64,000 nt of DNA from Actibacterium sp. XHP0104 (GCF_025751515.1 NZ_JAOWLE010000007.1:62001-126000), one strand, 5' to 3'; positions 53,873 to 63,945 are shown, counted from the stretch's first letter. The notes: generated by a model from the letters alone, not told the origin. Numbers and translations are program-made.

Positions 53873-56311
53873 ATGACCCAGAAACTTGTGATTATCGGGG
53901 CGGGCATGGCTTCGGGCCGGGTGATCGAGCATCTGCTTGATGCCGATCCGGCGGCCTTTGACATCACCCTGTTCAACGCCGAGCCGCGCGGGAACTACAA
54001 CCGCATCATGCTGTCGCCGGTTCTGTCGGGCGAAAAGACCTATGAGGATATCGTTACCCATTCCGACGACTGGTATGCCGAGAACGGTGTGACCTGCCGC
54101 TTTGGCGAGCATGTCGTCAAGATCGACCGCGACCGCAAGGTGGTGGTCGGCCAGCAGGGTGAGGTGGCGTATGACAAGCTGATCATCGCCACCGGCTCGG
54201 CCCCGTTTGTCATTCCGGTACAGGGCAGGGATCTGCCCGGCGTCATCACCTATCGTGATCTCGACGATACCAACGCCATGATCGAGGCCTCGGAAAAGGG
54301 CGGCAAGGCGGTGGTGATCGGCGGCGGGCTGCTGGGGCTGGAGGCCGCGGCGGGCTTGCAGATGCGCGGGATGGAGGTCACCGTTCTGCATCTGACGGCT
54401 CATTTGATGGACCGCCAGCTGGACGAGGCTGCCGGCTATATGCTGCGCCGCGATCTGGAACGCCGCGGCATCACCGTGATGACCCGCGCCTCGACGGCGG
54501 CGATCCTGGGGTCTGATCGGGTCGAAGGCGTGATGCTGGAAGACAGCACCGGGTTGCAGGCCGATCTGGTGGTCATGGCCGTGGGCATCCGCCCCGAAAC
54601 CCGTCTGGCCACCGATGCGGGCATCGAGGTGGCGCGTGGCATCGAGGTCGATGCCCGGATGCGCAGTTCCGACGCCGATATCTATGCCGTGGGCGAATGT
54701 GTTGAATTCGACGGCCAGCTCTTTGGCCTTGTGGCGCCGCTTTATGATCAGGCCAAGGTTCTGGCGGCCGATCTGCTGGGCCAGGATGCGGCATTCGTGC
54801 CCAAGGAGCTGTCGACCAAGCTCAAGGTCACCGGTTGCGATCTGTTCAGCGCCGGCGATTTTGCCGAGGCCGAGGGCCGCGAGGACATCGTGTTCCGCGA
54901 CCCCGCGCGCGGGGTCTACAAGCGCCTGGTGCTGGAAGGCGGCCGACTGGTCGGGGCGGTGATGTATGGCGATACGGCCGACTCCAACTGGTTCTTTGGC
55001 CTGATCCGCGATGGCGCGGATGTGCAGGACATGCGCGAGACGCTGATCTTTGGCCCCGCCTATCAGGGAGGGGGCGCCTCGGACCCTCTGTCAGCCGTTG
55101 CAGCATTGCCGCCTGAGGCAGAGATTTGCGGCTGTAACGGCGTGTGCAAAGGCGCGATTGTCGAGGCGATCAATGGCGGCGCCACCGATTTGGGCGCGAT
55201 CCGGGCCGTGACCAAGGCCAGCGCGTCTTGCGGCACCTGCACCGGGCTGGTTGAACAAGTGCTGGCGGTGACGCTGGGCGACGATTTTGTCCTGCCGACG
55301 GCCACGCCGGTCTGCGGCTGCACCGATCTGACCCATGAGGACGTGCGCCGCCTGATCAAGTCGCAAGAGCTGAAATCGCAGCCTGCCGTCTGGCAGGAAC
55401 TGGGTTGGAAAACGCCCAATGGCTGTCATGTCTGCCGCCCGGCGATCAACTATTACCTGCTGGCCGAATGGCCGCTGGAATATGCCGATGATCCGCAGTC
55501 GCGGTTCATCAACGAACGCAAGCACGCCAACATCCAGAAGGATGGCACCTATAGCGTCGTACCGCGCATGTTCGGCGGCATGACCACCCCGGCCGAGCTG
55601 CGCGCCATTGCCGATGCGGCCGAGAAATACAACGTGCCCACCGTGCATGTGACCGGCGGCCAGCGGATCGACCTCTTGGGCGTTCGGGGCGAAGACCTGC
55701 CCGCAATCTGGGCCGATCTGAATGCGGCGGGGATGGTGTCGGGCCATGCCTATTCCAAGGGCCTGCGCACGGTGAAAACCTGTGTCGGCAAGGATCACTG
55801 CCGCTTCGGCACCCAAGACAGCACCGGGCTGGGCATCAAGCTGGAAAAGGCGCTGTGGGGGTCGTGGACGCCGCACAAGGTCAAGCTGGCCGTGTCGGGC
55901 TGCCCGCGCAACTGCGCCGAGGCCACCTGCAAGGATATCGGGGTGGTCTGCGTTGACAGCGGCTATCAGATCGGCGTGGCCGGCGCCGCCGGCATGGATG
56001 TGAAGGAAACCGAGCGTCTGGCCGATGTCGCGACCGAGCAGGAGGTGATGGATCTGACCATGGCCTTCATGCAGCTGTATCGTGAAAACGCCAAGTATCT
56101 GGACCGTCCCTATAAATGGGTGGCCAAGGTGGGGCTCGACTGGGTCAAGGAACAGGTGGTCGAGGACGAGGCCAACCGCAAGGCGCTGATCGAGCGGTTC
56201 CTGATCTCGCAATCGGTCTATCAGAAAGACCCCTGGGCCGAGCTGGCACAGCCCAAAGCCGCCGCTGCCTTTTCCCCCATTGCCAATCTCATGCAGGAGG
56301 CCGCCGAATGA
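53873..56311 (+). CDS. nirB: Assimilatory NAD(P)H nitrite reductase large subunit
   Basis: Reduces nitrite to ammonium with six electrons; cytoplasmic, FAD, [2Fe-2S], [4Fe-4S] and siroheme. 812 aa. FAD site VIIGAGMASGR (6-16), NAD site VIGGGLLGLEAA near 148-159, BFD-like iron-sulfur cysteines Cys419, 421, 425 and Cys453, 456, a second BFD-like repeat with CGCTDLTHEDV, and the siroheme/4Fe-4S ligands Cys637, Cys643, Cys677 and Cys681 (CVGKDHC; CPRNC). Coupled to nirD by ATGA. Also called nasB in Paracoccus. Confidence 0.96.
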   Translation: MTQKLVIIGAGMASGRVIEHLLDADPAAFDITLFNAEPRGNYNRIMLSPVLSGEKTYEDIVTHSDDWYAENGVTCRFGEHVVKIDRDRKVVVGQQGEVAYDKLIIATGSAPFVIPVQGRDLPGVITYRDLDDTNAMIEASEKGGKAVVIGGGLLGLEAAAGLQMRGMEVTVLHLTAHLMDRQLDEAAGYMLRRDLERRGITVMTRASTAAILGSDRVEGVMLEDSTGLQADLVVMAVGIRPETRLATDAGIEVARGIEVDARMRSSDADIYAVGECVEFDGQLFGLVAPLYDQAKVLAADLLGQDAAFVPKELSTKLKVTGCDLFSAGDFAEAEGREDIVFRDPARGVYKRLVLEGGRLVGAVMYGDTADSNWFFGLIRDGADVQDMRETLIFGPAYQGGGASDPLSAVAALPPEAEICGCNGVCKGAIVEAINGGATDLGAIRAVTKASASCGTCTGLVEQVLAVTLGDDFVLPTATPVCGCTDLTHEDVRRLIKSQELKSQPAVWQELGWKTPNGCHVCRPAINYYLLAEWPLEYADDPQSRFINERKHANIQKDGTYSVVPRMFGGMTTPAELRAIADAAEKYNVPTVHVTGGQRIDLLGVRGEDLPAIWADLNAAGMVSGHAYSKGLRTVKTCVGKDHCRFGTQDSTGLGIKLEKALWGSWTPHKVKLAVSGCPRNCAEATCKDIGVVCVDSGYQIGVAGAAGMDVKETERLADVATEQEVMDLTMAFMQLYRENAKYLDRPYKWVAKVGLDWVKEQVVEDEANRKALIERFLISQSVYQKDPWAELAQPKAAAAFSPIANLMQEAAE

Positions 56312-56640
56312 GCTGGATCGACATCGGACATATCGACGACGTGCCCCTGCGCGGCGCGCGGATGGTGAAAACGCCGGTGGGCTGTATCGCGGTGTTTCGC
56401 ACGGCGCCCGAGGAAATCTTTGCCGCCTCGAACAGTTGCCCGCACAAGGGCGGCCCGCTGTCCGAGGGGATCGTGCATGGGCAAAAGGTGACCTGCCCGC
56501 TGCATAACTGGGTGTTCGATCTGAATACCGGGCAGGCGCAGGGCGCCGACGAGGGGCAGATCGACGTTTATCCGGTGCGGCTGGACGGGGGGCGGATCCT
56601 GCTTGATGGCGCCTCGGTCGGACTGCGGAGAGCCTCGTGA
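56308..56640 (+). CDS. nirD: Nitrite reductase small subunit / Rieske ferredoxin NirD
   Basis: 110 aa. Rieske-type fold with all four cluster ligands present: Cys44-x-His46 (SCPHKGGPL) and Cys63-x2-His66 (CPLHNW). The enteric NirD lacks these ligands, so this is the ferredoxin-type subunit (NasG-like in Paracoccus) that can pass electrons from NirB to NasA. Starts by ATGA inside the nirB end and is joined to nasA by a TGATG overlap. Confidence 0.92.
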   Translation: MSWIDIGHIDDVPLRGARMVKTPVGCIAVFRTAPEEIFAASNSCPHKGGPLSEGIVHGQKVTCPLHNWVFDLNTGQAQGADEGQIDVYPVRLDGGRILLDGASVGLRRAS

Positions 56641-59270
56641 TGGATGGGGGCGGTGATGTCGATATCCGATCGACCTGCCCCTATTGCGGGGTCGGGTGCG
56701 GGGTGTTGCTGCGCGCGGATGGCCAGGGCGGGCTGACGGTCAAGGGCGACCCCGACCATCCGGCGAACTATGGGCGGCTCTGCTCCAAGGGCTCGGCGCT
56801 GGGCGAAACGCTGGGGATGCAGGGGCGTCTGCGGCATCCGGTGATCGACGGCCGGGCGGCCGACTGGGACGTGGCGCTTGACCTGGTCGCCGACCGGTTT
56901 CGCCAGACCATCGCCCAGCACGGCCCCGACAGCGTGGCCTTTTACGTTTCGGGCCAGTTGCTGACAGAGGATTACTATGTCGCCAACAAGCTGATGAAAG
57001 GGTTCATCGGCTCGGCCAATATCGATACCAATTCGCGGCTGTGCATGGCCTCGTCCGTGGCCGGACATCGCCGCGCCTTTGGCACCGACACGGTGCCGGG
57101 CACCTATGAGGATCTGGAAGAGGCCGATCTGGTTGTGCTGACCGGGTCGAACCTGGCGTGGTGCCACCCGGTGCTGTATCAGCGCCTGTTGGCGGCCAAG
57201 TCGCGCCGTCCGGGTCTGCAGGTGGTCGTGATTGATCCACGCCGCACCGCCAGCTGCGATATCGCCGATCTGCACCTGGCGCTGGCGCCGGGCAGTGACG
57301 CGGCGCTGTTCAATGCGCTGTTGGCGCAGATCGACCGCGCCGGGGCGACTGATACGGATTTCCTGCGCCATGTCGCCGGGTTTGACGACGCGCTTGCCGC
57401 CGCGCAGGCCTCTGACCCCGCCATGACGGGGTTAAGCGCGCAAGAGATCGACCAGTTCTGCGACCTGTGGATCGGCGCGGAAAAGGTGGTCACGATCTAT
57501 AGCCAGGGCGTCAACCAATCCAGCTCGGGCACCGACAAGGTGAATGCGATCCTGAACTGTCATCTGGCCACGGGGCGGATCGGCAAACCCGGCATGGGGC
57601 CGTTTTCCGTCACCGGGCAGCCCAACGCGATGGGCGGGCGCGAGGTCGGCGGGCTGGCCAACATGCTGGCCTGTCATCTGGATCTGGAGAACCCGATGCA
57701 TCGCGCCGCCGTAAAGGCCTATTGGCAAAGCCCCGCGATCCCGACCGGGGCGGGGCTAAAGGCGGTCGACATGTTTCGCGCCGTGGGCGACGGGCGGATC
57801 AGGGCGCTGTGGATCATTCACACCAACCCGGCCGTGACGATGCCCGACGCGGGCGCGGTGCGCGCGGCGATCAAGGCCTGCCCGTTCACCGTGGTATCGG
57901 ACATCACCCTGGCCAGCGATACGGCGCAGCTGGCGGATGTGGTTCTGCCGGCCACGGCCTGGGCCGAAAAGTCGGGCACCGTCACGAATTCCGACCGCAC
58001 GATCAGCCGCCAGCGCCGCGCCTTGCCCGCGCCCGAGGGCACGCGCGACGACTGGGACATCATCGCCGATGTCGGGCGGCGCATGGGCTGGCGCGCGGCG
58101 TTCGACTATCGCCACCCGGCCGAGATCTTTCGCGAATATGCCGCGCTGTCGGGTGTCGCCGGATCATTGGGCCGCGATTTTGACATCTCGGGCCTGAGCG
58201 ATCTGGACAACACCGCCTATGACGCCATGGCACCGGTGCGCTGGCCCGTGACGACCACCCGGCAGGGCGGTCGCTTTTTTGCTGATGGTGCGTTCTACCA
58301 CGACGACGGCAAGGCCCGGATGATTGCGGTTGCGCCGCGACTGCCGGTCTCAAACCCCGGGCCGCGGCATGGTTTTCGCCTGAACACCGGGCGCATCCGC
58401 GATCAGTGGCACACGATGACACGCACCGCTCTGTCGCCGCGCCTGTCGGCCCATCTGGCCGAGCCTTTCGTCGATCTGCACCCCGAGGATGCCGCGCGTC
58501 TGGGTATCGGCCCGGCCGATCTGGTGCGCCTGTCGAATGACCGTGGGCAGGCCTTGCTGCGTGCGCGGATTTCCACCGCGATGCGTCCGGGGCAGGTCTT
58601 TGCGCCGATGCACTGGACCGGCGACACCGCGCCCGCCGCACGGATCAACCTGCTGGTGGCACCGGTCACCGATCCGGTATCGGGTCAGCCCGAAAGCAAG
58701 GCCAGCGTGGTCGATGTGACCCGGATGCAGGCGGCCTGGTATGGCTTTGCGGTTTCGGCGGGCGAGTTGTGGCCCGTGGGCGACTATTGGTCCCGTGCGC
58801 GCACCCGCGCCGGCTATCGCGCCGAGATGGCGGGCTATGAGGCGCCCGAGGATTGGGAAGAAACCGCGCGGCAGATTTTTGGCCTGCCCGATGCCGAGAT
58901 GCAGGTGCTGACCGATCCGGCGCGCGGCACCGCGCGTCTGGCGCTGCACATGGGCGGGCGGTTGCAGGCGGCGCTGTTTGTGTCGCCCCAGCCGGTGGCG
59001 GTCATGCGCGACTATCTGGCGGGGCTGCCGGGCAGTGACGCGCCGCAGGTGCTGACCGGGCGCGCGCCCGCCGATCTGCCCGATCCGGGGCCGGTGCTGT
59101 GCGCCTGTTTCGATGTGGGCATCAACACCATTCTGACCGCCATCGAAGAGCGCGGCCTGATCTCTGTCGAACAGGTGGGCGCGGCACTGCGGGCGGGCAC
59201 CAATTGCGGCTCTTGCCGGTCCGAGATTGCGGCGCTGTTACCGGCGGCCACGCCCCAGGCCGCGCAATAG
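56640..59270 (+). CDS. nasA: Assimilatory nitrate reductase catalytic subunit
   Basis: Mo-bis-MGD enzyme reducing nitrate to nitrite in the cytoplasm. 876 aa from ATG 56640 (a GTG one codon earlier is possible). [4Fe-4S] ligands CPYCGVGC (Cys13, 16, 20) and Cys48, molybdopterin-binding core (YVSGQLLTEDYY, GSNLAWCHPVLYQR, QGVNQSSSGTDKVNAILNCHLATGRIG region, GREVGGLANML). A C-terminal BFD-like [2Fe-2S] segment (LCACFDVGINT..TNCGSC) should accept electrons from the NirB/NirD pair. No leader peptide, as expected for NasA. Followed by cysG after 9 nt. Confidence 0.96.
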   Translation: MDGGGDVDIRSTCPYCGVGCGVLLRADGQGGLTVKGDPDHPANYGRLCSKGSALGETLGMQGRLRHPVIDGRAADWDVALDLVADRFRQTIAQHGPDSVAFYVSGQLLTEDYYVANKLMKGFIGSANIDTNSRLCMASSVAGHRRAFGTDTVPGTYEDLEEADLVVLTGSNLAWCHPVLYQRLLAAKSRRPGLQVVVIDPRRTASCDIADLHLALAPGSDAALFNALLAQIDRAGATDTDFLRHVAGFDDALAAAQASDPAMTGLSAQEIDQFCDLWIGAEKVVTIYSQGVNQSSSGTDKVNAILNCHLATGRIGKPGMGPFSVTGQPNAMGGREVGGLANMLACHLDLENPMHRAAVKAYWQSPAIPTGAGLKAVDMFRAVGDGRIRALWIIHTNPAVTMPDAGAVRAAIKACPFTVVSDITLASDTAQLADVVLPATAWAEKSGTVTNSDRTISRQRRALPAPEGTRDDWDIIADVGRRMGWRAAFDYRHPAEIFREYAALSGVAGSLGRDFDISGLSDLDNTAYDAMAPVRWPVTTTRQGGRFFADGAFYHDDGKARMIAVAPRLPVSNPGPRHGFRLNTGRIRDQWHTMTRTALSPRLSAHLAEPFVDLHPEDAARLGIGPADLVRLSNDRGQALLRARISTAMRPGQVFAPMHWTGDTAPAARINLLVAPVTDPVSGQPESKASVVDVTRMQAAWYGFAVSAGELWPVGDYWSRARTRAGYRAEMAGYEAPEDWEETARQIFGLPDAEMQVLTDPARGTARLALHMGGRLQAALFVSPQPVAVMRDYLAGLPGSDAPQVLTGRAPADLPDPGPVLCACFDVGINTILTAIEERGLISVEQVGAALRAGTNCGSCRSEIAALLPAATPQAAQ

Positions 59271-59279
59271 GAGGCAGGG

Positions 59280-60674
59280 ATGAAAAGCTTTCCGATGTTC
59301 ATTCGCACCACGGGCCGCAAGGTCGTGGTGGCCGGCGGGGGCGAGCAGGCGGCGCAAAAGCTGCGGCTGATACTCAAGACCGATGCCGAGCTGGTTATCG
59401 CCGCGCCAGAGCTTGACCCCGAGCTGGCCGCGTTGGTGCACCAAGGGCGGGCGCGGCATGTGGGCGGGCCAGTCACGCCCGATCTGTTTCGCGATGCGGC
59501 CTTTGCCTTTATCGCCACGGGCTGCGCGGGCGCGGATGCCGCGCTGCATGGCCTGGCACAGGCGGCGGGTTGCCCGGTCAATGTGGTTGACCGGCCCGAC
59601 CTGTGCGACCTGACCACGCCGTCGCTGGTCGATCGCGACCCGGTGGTGGTGGCGATCGGCACCGAGGGAACGGCGCCCGTTCTGGCGCGCCAGATCAAGA
59701 CCGATATTGAACAGATGCTGGCGCCCAATCTGGGCGGTCTGGCCGCGCTGGCCGGGCGGCTGCGCGACAGCGTTTCGGCGCATGTGCCCCGCGAACGGCG
59801 CCGGGCCTTTTGGCGCTGGGTGTTTGGCGATGCGCCGCGCCAAAGCTGGACGCGTGGTGCCGAACGCGATGCCGCGCGCCTGATCAAGGACGCCGTGGCC
59901 GCCGGGGCCGCGCCGGGCGACAGGGCCGATGGCCTGATCTCTCTGGTCGGGGCGGGGCCGGGCGCGCGCGATCTGCTGACGCTGCGCGCGGTGCAGCGCC
60001 TGCAAGAGGCGGATGTGATCTTTTACGACCGATTGGTCGACCCCGAGGTTCTGGAGTTGGCGCGTCGCGACGCCGAGCGGGTGTTCGTGGGCAAGGTCGT
60101 GGGTGCCTCTGCCTGGCCGCAGGAACGGATCAACGCGCTGATCGTGGCCGAGGCCCGCAAGGGGCGGCGCGTGGTGCGGCTGAAATCAGGTGATCCGGGC
60201 ATTTTCGGCCGCGCCACCGAAGAGCTGGACGCCGCGCGCGATGCCGGGATCGAGGCCGAGATCGTGCCGGGTGTGACGGCGGCCTTTGCCGCGGCTGCGG
60301 CGGCTGGCATGTCGCTGACCGAAAGGGGTGTCTCTGATGCGCTGGTTCTGGCGACGGGGATGGCGCGCGAGGGAGACCCCTTGCCCCAGGCCGCGCGACT
60401 GGCCGGGCCCGGGACGACGTTGGCCTATTACATGTCTGTGGCGCAGGCCGGGCGGATTCAGGACGGCCTGATCGCACAGGGGCTGGGGGCCGAGGCTCCG
60501 GTAATGATCGCGACCGAGGTTTCAAAGCCGGGGCAGGAAATCCTGCGCTGTGAACTGGGCGCGCTGGCCGACACGATTGCGGCGCGGGGTGTCAGCGGCT
60601 GCGCGATGATCCTGGTCACATGGCCCAAGGCGGCGCAGATAAAGCATGACAGTAACTTGGTCGGGCTGGTATAA
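59280..60674 (+). CDS. cysG: Siroheme synthase CysG (trifunctional)
   Basis: 464 aa. N-terminal dehydrogenase/ferrochelatase (FIRTTGRKVVVAGGGEQAAQK, then DLCDLTTPSLVDRDPVVVAIGTEGTAPVLARQIK region) converts precorrin-2 to siroheme; the C-terminal domain from about residue 218 ([60 protein letters not shown]) makes precorrin-2 from uroporphyrinogen III. Supplies siroheme to NirB. AGGAGG precedes the ATG. This is the second uroporphyrinogen methylase of the window besides cobA. Confidence 0.96.
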   Translation: MKSFPMFIRTTGRKVVVAGGGEQAAQKLRLILKTDAELVIAAPELDPELAALVHQGRARHVGGPVTPDLFRDAAFAFIATGCAGADAALHGLAQAAGCPVNVVDRPDLCDLTTPSLVDRDPVVVAIGTEGTAPVLARQIKTDIEQMLAPNLGGLAALAGRLRDSVSAHVPRERRRAFWRWVFGDAPRQSWTRGAERDAARLIKDAVAAGAAPGDRADGLISLVGAGPGARDLLTLRAVQRLQEADVIFYDRLVDPEVLELARRDAERVFVGKVVGASAWPQERINALIVAEARKGRRVVRLKSGDPGIFGRATEELDAARDAGIEAEIVPGVTAAFAAAAAAGMSLTERGVSDALVLATGMAREGDPLPQAARLAGPGTTLAYYMSVAQAGRIQDGLIAQGLGAEAPVMIATEVSKPGQEILRCELGALADTIAARGVSGCAMILVTWPKAAQIKHDSNLVGLV

Positions 60675-60704
60675 TGTGTGACGCATCGACGAGGTCCGAC
60701 CGGC

Positions 60705-61583
60705 ATGAATCTGCCCCTTTCCGAAGACTTGCGCCCCGGCGGGGCGATCCGGCAGGTTCTTGAGGCCGACCCGCCGCGCGCGACCCGTTTCATCGTCACG
60801 ATATACGGCGATGCGGTTGTGCCGCGCGGGGGCACGCTGTGGATGGGCACGTTGATCGAATGCTGTGCCTGGCACGGCCTTAGCGAAAGCCTGGTGCGCA
60901 CGGCGGTGTCGCGCCTGGTTGGGGCGGGGCGTCTGGTGGGCGACCGGATCGGGCGGAAAAGCTATTACCGGCTGACCGAGGCTGCGCGCGGGGAATTCGC
61001 CCACGCGGCACGGTTGCTTTATGCGCCGCCGCAGCAGCCCGAGGGCTGGATGCTGTTGATCGGCGCGCCGGATGACGGATGCGACCGGCCCTGGGCCAGC
61101 CTGGGGCAGGGGCAGTGGATCGCGCCCGCGCGCTGTGATCTGACGATGCCGCCCGGTATTGCTATGGCGGGGGATGCGATTGCGGGCGAGGGGGCGTTGC
61201 CCGACCTTGCCCACCGTCTGTGGCCGCTGGCCGAGGTGGCGCAGGCCTATCAGGATTTCATCGACGGCTTTACCCCGGTGCTGGACCGGATCGAGGCCGG
61301 TCAGACCCCGGGCGGCGCGGGTGCGCTGGCGTTGCGGCTGCGGCTGGTCGACGCCTATCGCCAGGCGGCGCTGGCCGATCCTCGGCTGCCGGCGGGGGCA
61401 TTGCCGGGCGGCTGGCCTGCCCAATCCGCGCGCCGGCTGTTCGGGCGGATTTACCTGGCCCTGGCCTCGGCGGCCGACGCACATATTGGCGACAGTTTTT
61501 TCGATTCGGAGGGCACCTTACCCGCCCGAAGCGCCGAGACCGATCAGAGGTTGGCGTTGCTGCGGGCCGAGGTGTCTGTTTAA
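60705..61583 (+). CDS. paaX: PaaX family transcriptional regulator
   Basis: 292 aa. PaaX-type N-terminal winged helix (RATRFIVTIYGDAVVPRGGTLWMGTLIE, ESLVRTAVSRLVGAGRLVGDRIGRKSYYRLT, split), then the longer PaaX middle and C-terminal domains (FIDGFTPVLDRI, RLRLVDAYRQAALADPRLPAGALPG). The family represses phenylacetate genes and is released by phenylacetyl-CoA. ATG 60705 chosen with GAGG 11 nt upstream; a GTG at 60678 is in frame. It directly precedes the thiolase-paaA promoter region, where a long-spaced inverted repeat could be its operator. Confidence 0.88.
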   Translation: MNLPLSEDLRPGGAIRQVLEADPPRATRFIVTIYGDAVVPRGGTLWMGTLIECCAWHGLSESLVRTAVSRLVGAGRLVGDRIGRKSYYRLTEAARGEFAHAARLLYAPPQQPEGWMLLIGAPDDGCDRPWASLGQGQWIAPARCDLTMPPGIAMAGDAIAGEGALPDLAHRLWPLAEVAQAYQDFIDGFTPVLDRIEAGQTPGGAGALALRLRLVDAYRQAALADPRLPAGALPGGWPAQSARRLFGRIYLALASAADAHIGDSFFDSEGTLPARSAETDQRLALLRAEVSV

Positions 61584-61618
61584 GTCTCTAAAAAGCAAAG
61601 GTTAATTCTGGCCGCATA

Positions 61619-61665
61619 AAAACATCACAATGAGATGCAAAAAACTTCTTTGAGCGTGATGTTTT
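61619..61665. promoter_or_regulatory. Long-spaced inverted repeat, candidate PaaX operator
   Basis: AAAACATCAC (61619-61628) and its exact inverse GTGATGTTTT (61656-61665) with a 27-nt spacer. The PaaX operator I recall from Escherichia coli has six-base arms (TGATTC/GAATCA) about 26-28 nt apart; the arms here share TGAT/ATCA and the spacing. Placed between paaX and the paa genes. Confidence 0.5.
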
Positions 61666-61680
61666 GTTGTTTATAAAGTG

Positions 61681-61694
61681 ACCGAGCGGTCGGT
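61681..61694. promoter_or_regulatory. TetR-type operator candidate before the paa genes
   Basis: ACCGA-GCGG-TCGGT, an inverted repeat resembling TetR-family (PaaR/AcuR-like) sites of the ACCGACNNGTCGGT class. It is 39 bp upstream of the thiolase ATG, near where the transcript should start. No TetR gene is in the window. Confidence 0.45.
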
Positions 61695-61732
61695 TAATAA
61701 AATACCCGACTACTGACCAAAGGGAGGACTAC

Positions 61733-62938
61733 ATGTCAGACGCGTTTATCTGCGATGCCGTTCGCACGCCCATCGGCCGTTATGGCGGGGCCTTGTCGTC
61801 GGTTCGCGCAGATGATCTTGCCGCGGTGCCGATGCGGGCGCTGAAAGAGCGCAATGCCGGCGTCGACTGGCAAAGCATCGACGATGTTATCCTTGGCTGC
61901 GCCAACCAGGCCGGCGAAGACAACCGCAACGTGGCGCGCATGGCGACGCTGCTGGCGGGTCTGCCGATCGAGGTTCCGGGCACCACCGTGAACCGGCTGT
62001 GTGGCTCGGGCATGGATGCGATCGGCCTGGCCGCGCGCACCATTCGCGCCGGCGACGGGCAGCTGATGATCGCGGGCGGCGTCGAAAGCATGAGCCGCGC
62101 CCCCTTTGTTGTCGCCAAGGCCTCTAGCGCGTTTTCGCGCAACGCCGAGATGTATGACACCACCATTGGCTGGCGTTTCAAGAACCCGCTGATGCACAAG
62201 GAATTCGGCACCCATTCGATGCCGGAGACCGCCGATAACGTCGCCGCCGATTTCAACATCAGCCGCGCAGACCAGGACCGGTTCGCGATCAACAGCCAGG
62301 CGCGCTGGGACGCGGCGCAAAAGGCCGGGATCTTTGCCGAGGAAATCGTGCCGGTGATCATCCCCCAGCGCAAGGGCGACCCGATCGTCGTCGATACGGA
62401 CGAGCATCCGCGCCCCAGCACCACGCTGGAAAGCCTGGCCAAGCTGCGCGGCGTTAACGGCCCCGACCTGACCGTGACCGCGGGCAATGCCTCGGGCGTC
62501 AATGATGGCGCGGCCGCGGTGCTGGTGGCATCTGAGCAGGCCGCCGCCGCCAACGGGCTGACCCCCAAGGCGCGGGTTGTCGCCATGGCCGCCGCCGGTG
62601 TGCCGCCGCGCATCATGGGCATCGGTCCGGTGCCCGCCGCGCGCAAGGCGCTGGCGCTGGCCGGTCTGTCGCTGGATCAGATGGATGTGATCGAGCTGAA
62701 CGAAGCTTTCGCTGCGCAGGGCCTGGCGGTTCTGCGCGAACTGGGCCTGCCCGACGATGCGCCGCATGTGAATGCCAATGGCGGCGCCATCGCCATGGGC
62801 CATCCGCTGGGCATGTCGGGCGCCCGGTTGGTTTTGCACGCAACCTATCAGCTTCACCGCACGGGCGGGCGCTATGCGCTGTGCACCATGTGTGTGGGTG
62901 TGGGCCAGGGCATCGCCCTGATCCTTGAACGCGTCTGA
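61733..62938 (+). CDS. pcaF: 3-oxoadipyl-CoA / 3-oxo-5,6-dehydrosuberyl-CoA thiolase
   Basis: Cleaves 3-oxoadipyl-CoA with CoA to acetyl-CoA and succinyl-CoA, and probably the related dehydrosuberyl intermediate of phenylacetate breakdown (PaaJ role). 401 aa. Active-site cysteine [10 protein letters not shown] (Cys90), [18 protein letters not shown] (His357) and CVGVGQG (Cys387). Strong ribosome site GGGAGGA. First gene after the paa operator region and 14 bp before paaA, so phenylacetate use is the likely main role. Confidence 0.9.
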   Translation: MSDAFICDAVRTPIGRYGGALSSVRADDLAAVPMRALKERNAGVDWQSIDDVILGCANQAGEDNRNVARMATLLAGLPIEVPGTTVNRLCGSGMDAIGLAARTIRAGDGQLMIAGGVESMSRAPFVVAKASSAFSRNAEMYDTTIGWRFKNPLMHKEFGTHSMPETADNVAADFNISRADQDRFAINSQARWDAAQKAGIFAEEIVPVIIPQRKGDPIVVDTDEHPRPSTTLESLAKLRGVNGPDLTVTAGNASGVNDGAAAVLVASEQAAAANGLTPKARVVAMAAAGVPPRIMGIGPVPAARKALALAGLSLDQMDVIELNEAFAAQGLAVLRELGLPDDAPHVNANGGAIAMGHPLGMSGARLVLHATYQLHRTGGRYALCTMCVGVGQGIALILERV

Positions 62939-62952
62939 GGAGGAGGTCAGAC

Positions 62953-63945
62953 ATGTATGCACAAATGATCAAGACGGCACGTTCGGGCGTTAAGTCGCGC
63001 GAAGAAATGTCGGAACAGGAACGCGAGTTCCAGGACAAGGTCGACAACAACATCAAGATCGAGCCGCAGGACTGGATGCCCGATGATTATCGCGCGACCC
63101 TGATCCGCCAGATGGGCCAGCACGCCCACTCCGAAGTTGTCGGCCAGCTGCCCGAGGGCAACTGGATCACCCGCGCCCCCACGCTGGAACGCAAGGCGAT
63201 CCTGCTGGCCAAGGTGCAGGACGAGGCCGGTCATGGCCTCTATCTCTACTCGGCCGCCGAGACCCTGGGCGAGACCCGCGACGAGCTGGTCAACCTGCTG
63301 CACGAAGGCAAGATGAAATACTCGTCGATCTTCAACTACCCGACGCTGAACTGGGCCGATATCGGTGCGGTCGGCTGGCTGGTCGATGGTGCGGCGATCG
63401 TGAACCAGGTGGCGCTGCAGCGCACGTCCTACGGCCCCTACAGCCGCGCGATGATCCGCATCTGTAAGGAAGAAAGCTTTCACGCCCGCCAGGGTTATGA
63501 TGCGATCCGTGTGCTGGCCCAAGGCTCGCCCGAGCAAAAGAAGATGGCGCAGGACGCGCTGAACCGCCTGTGGTTCCCGGCGCTGATGATGTTCGGCCCG
63601 TCCGACAGTGAATCCGTGCACTCGGAACAGTCGATGGCCTGGAAGATCAAGGTCAAGTCGAACGACGAGCTGCGCCAGCAATTCGTCGATCAGACCATCC
63701 CGCAGATCGAATATCTGGGGCTGGATCTGCCCGATCCGAACATCAAGTGGAACGAAGAGCGCGGCCATTACGATTTCTCGGAACCGAACTGGCCGGAATT
63801 CTTCGACGTCATCAAGGGCAACGGCCCGTGCAACGTCGACCGCATGGAAAAGCGCGTGGCGGCCTGGGAAGACGGCACCTGGGTGCGTGACGGCCTGCTG
63901 GCCCATGCCCGCAAAAAAGCAGCCCAAAAGATCGCGGCCGAGTGA
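62953..63945 (+). CDS. paaA: 1,2-phenylacetyl-CoA epoxidase subunit PaaA
   Basis: Catalytic diiron subunit of the PaaABCE monooxygenase that epoxidises phenylacetyl-CoA. 330 aa. Diiron ligands in two E-x2-H motifs: DEAGH (Glu91, His94) and KEESFH (Glu174, His177). Typical PaaA text also in [30 protein letters not shown] (split). GGAGGAGG precedes the ATG. Confidence 0.96.
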   Translation: MYAQMIKTARSGVKSREEMSEQEREFQDKVDNNIKIEPQDWMPDDYRATLIRQMGQHAHSEVVGQLPEGNWITRAPTLERKAILLAKVQDEAGHGLYLYSAAETLGETRDELVNLLHEGKMKYSSIFNYPTLNWADIGAVGWLVDGAAIVNQVALQRTSYGPYSRAMIRICKEESFHARQGYDAIRVLAQGSPEQKKMAQDALNRLWFPALMMFGPSDSESVHSEQSMAWKIKVKSNDELRQQFVDQTIPQIEYLGLDLPDPNIKWNEERGHYDFSEPNWPEFFDVIKGNGPCNVDRMEKRVAAWEDGTWVRDGLLAHARKKAAQKIAAE

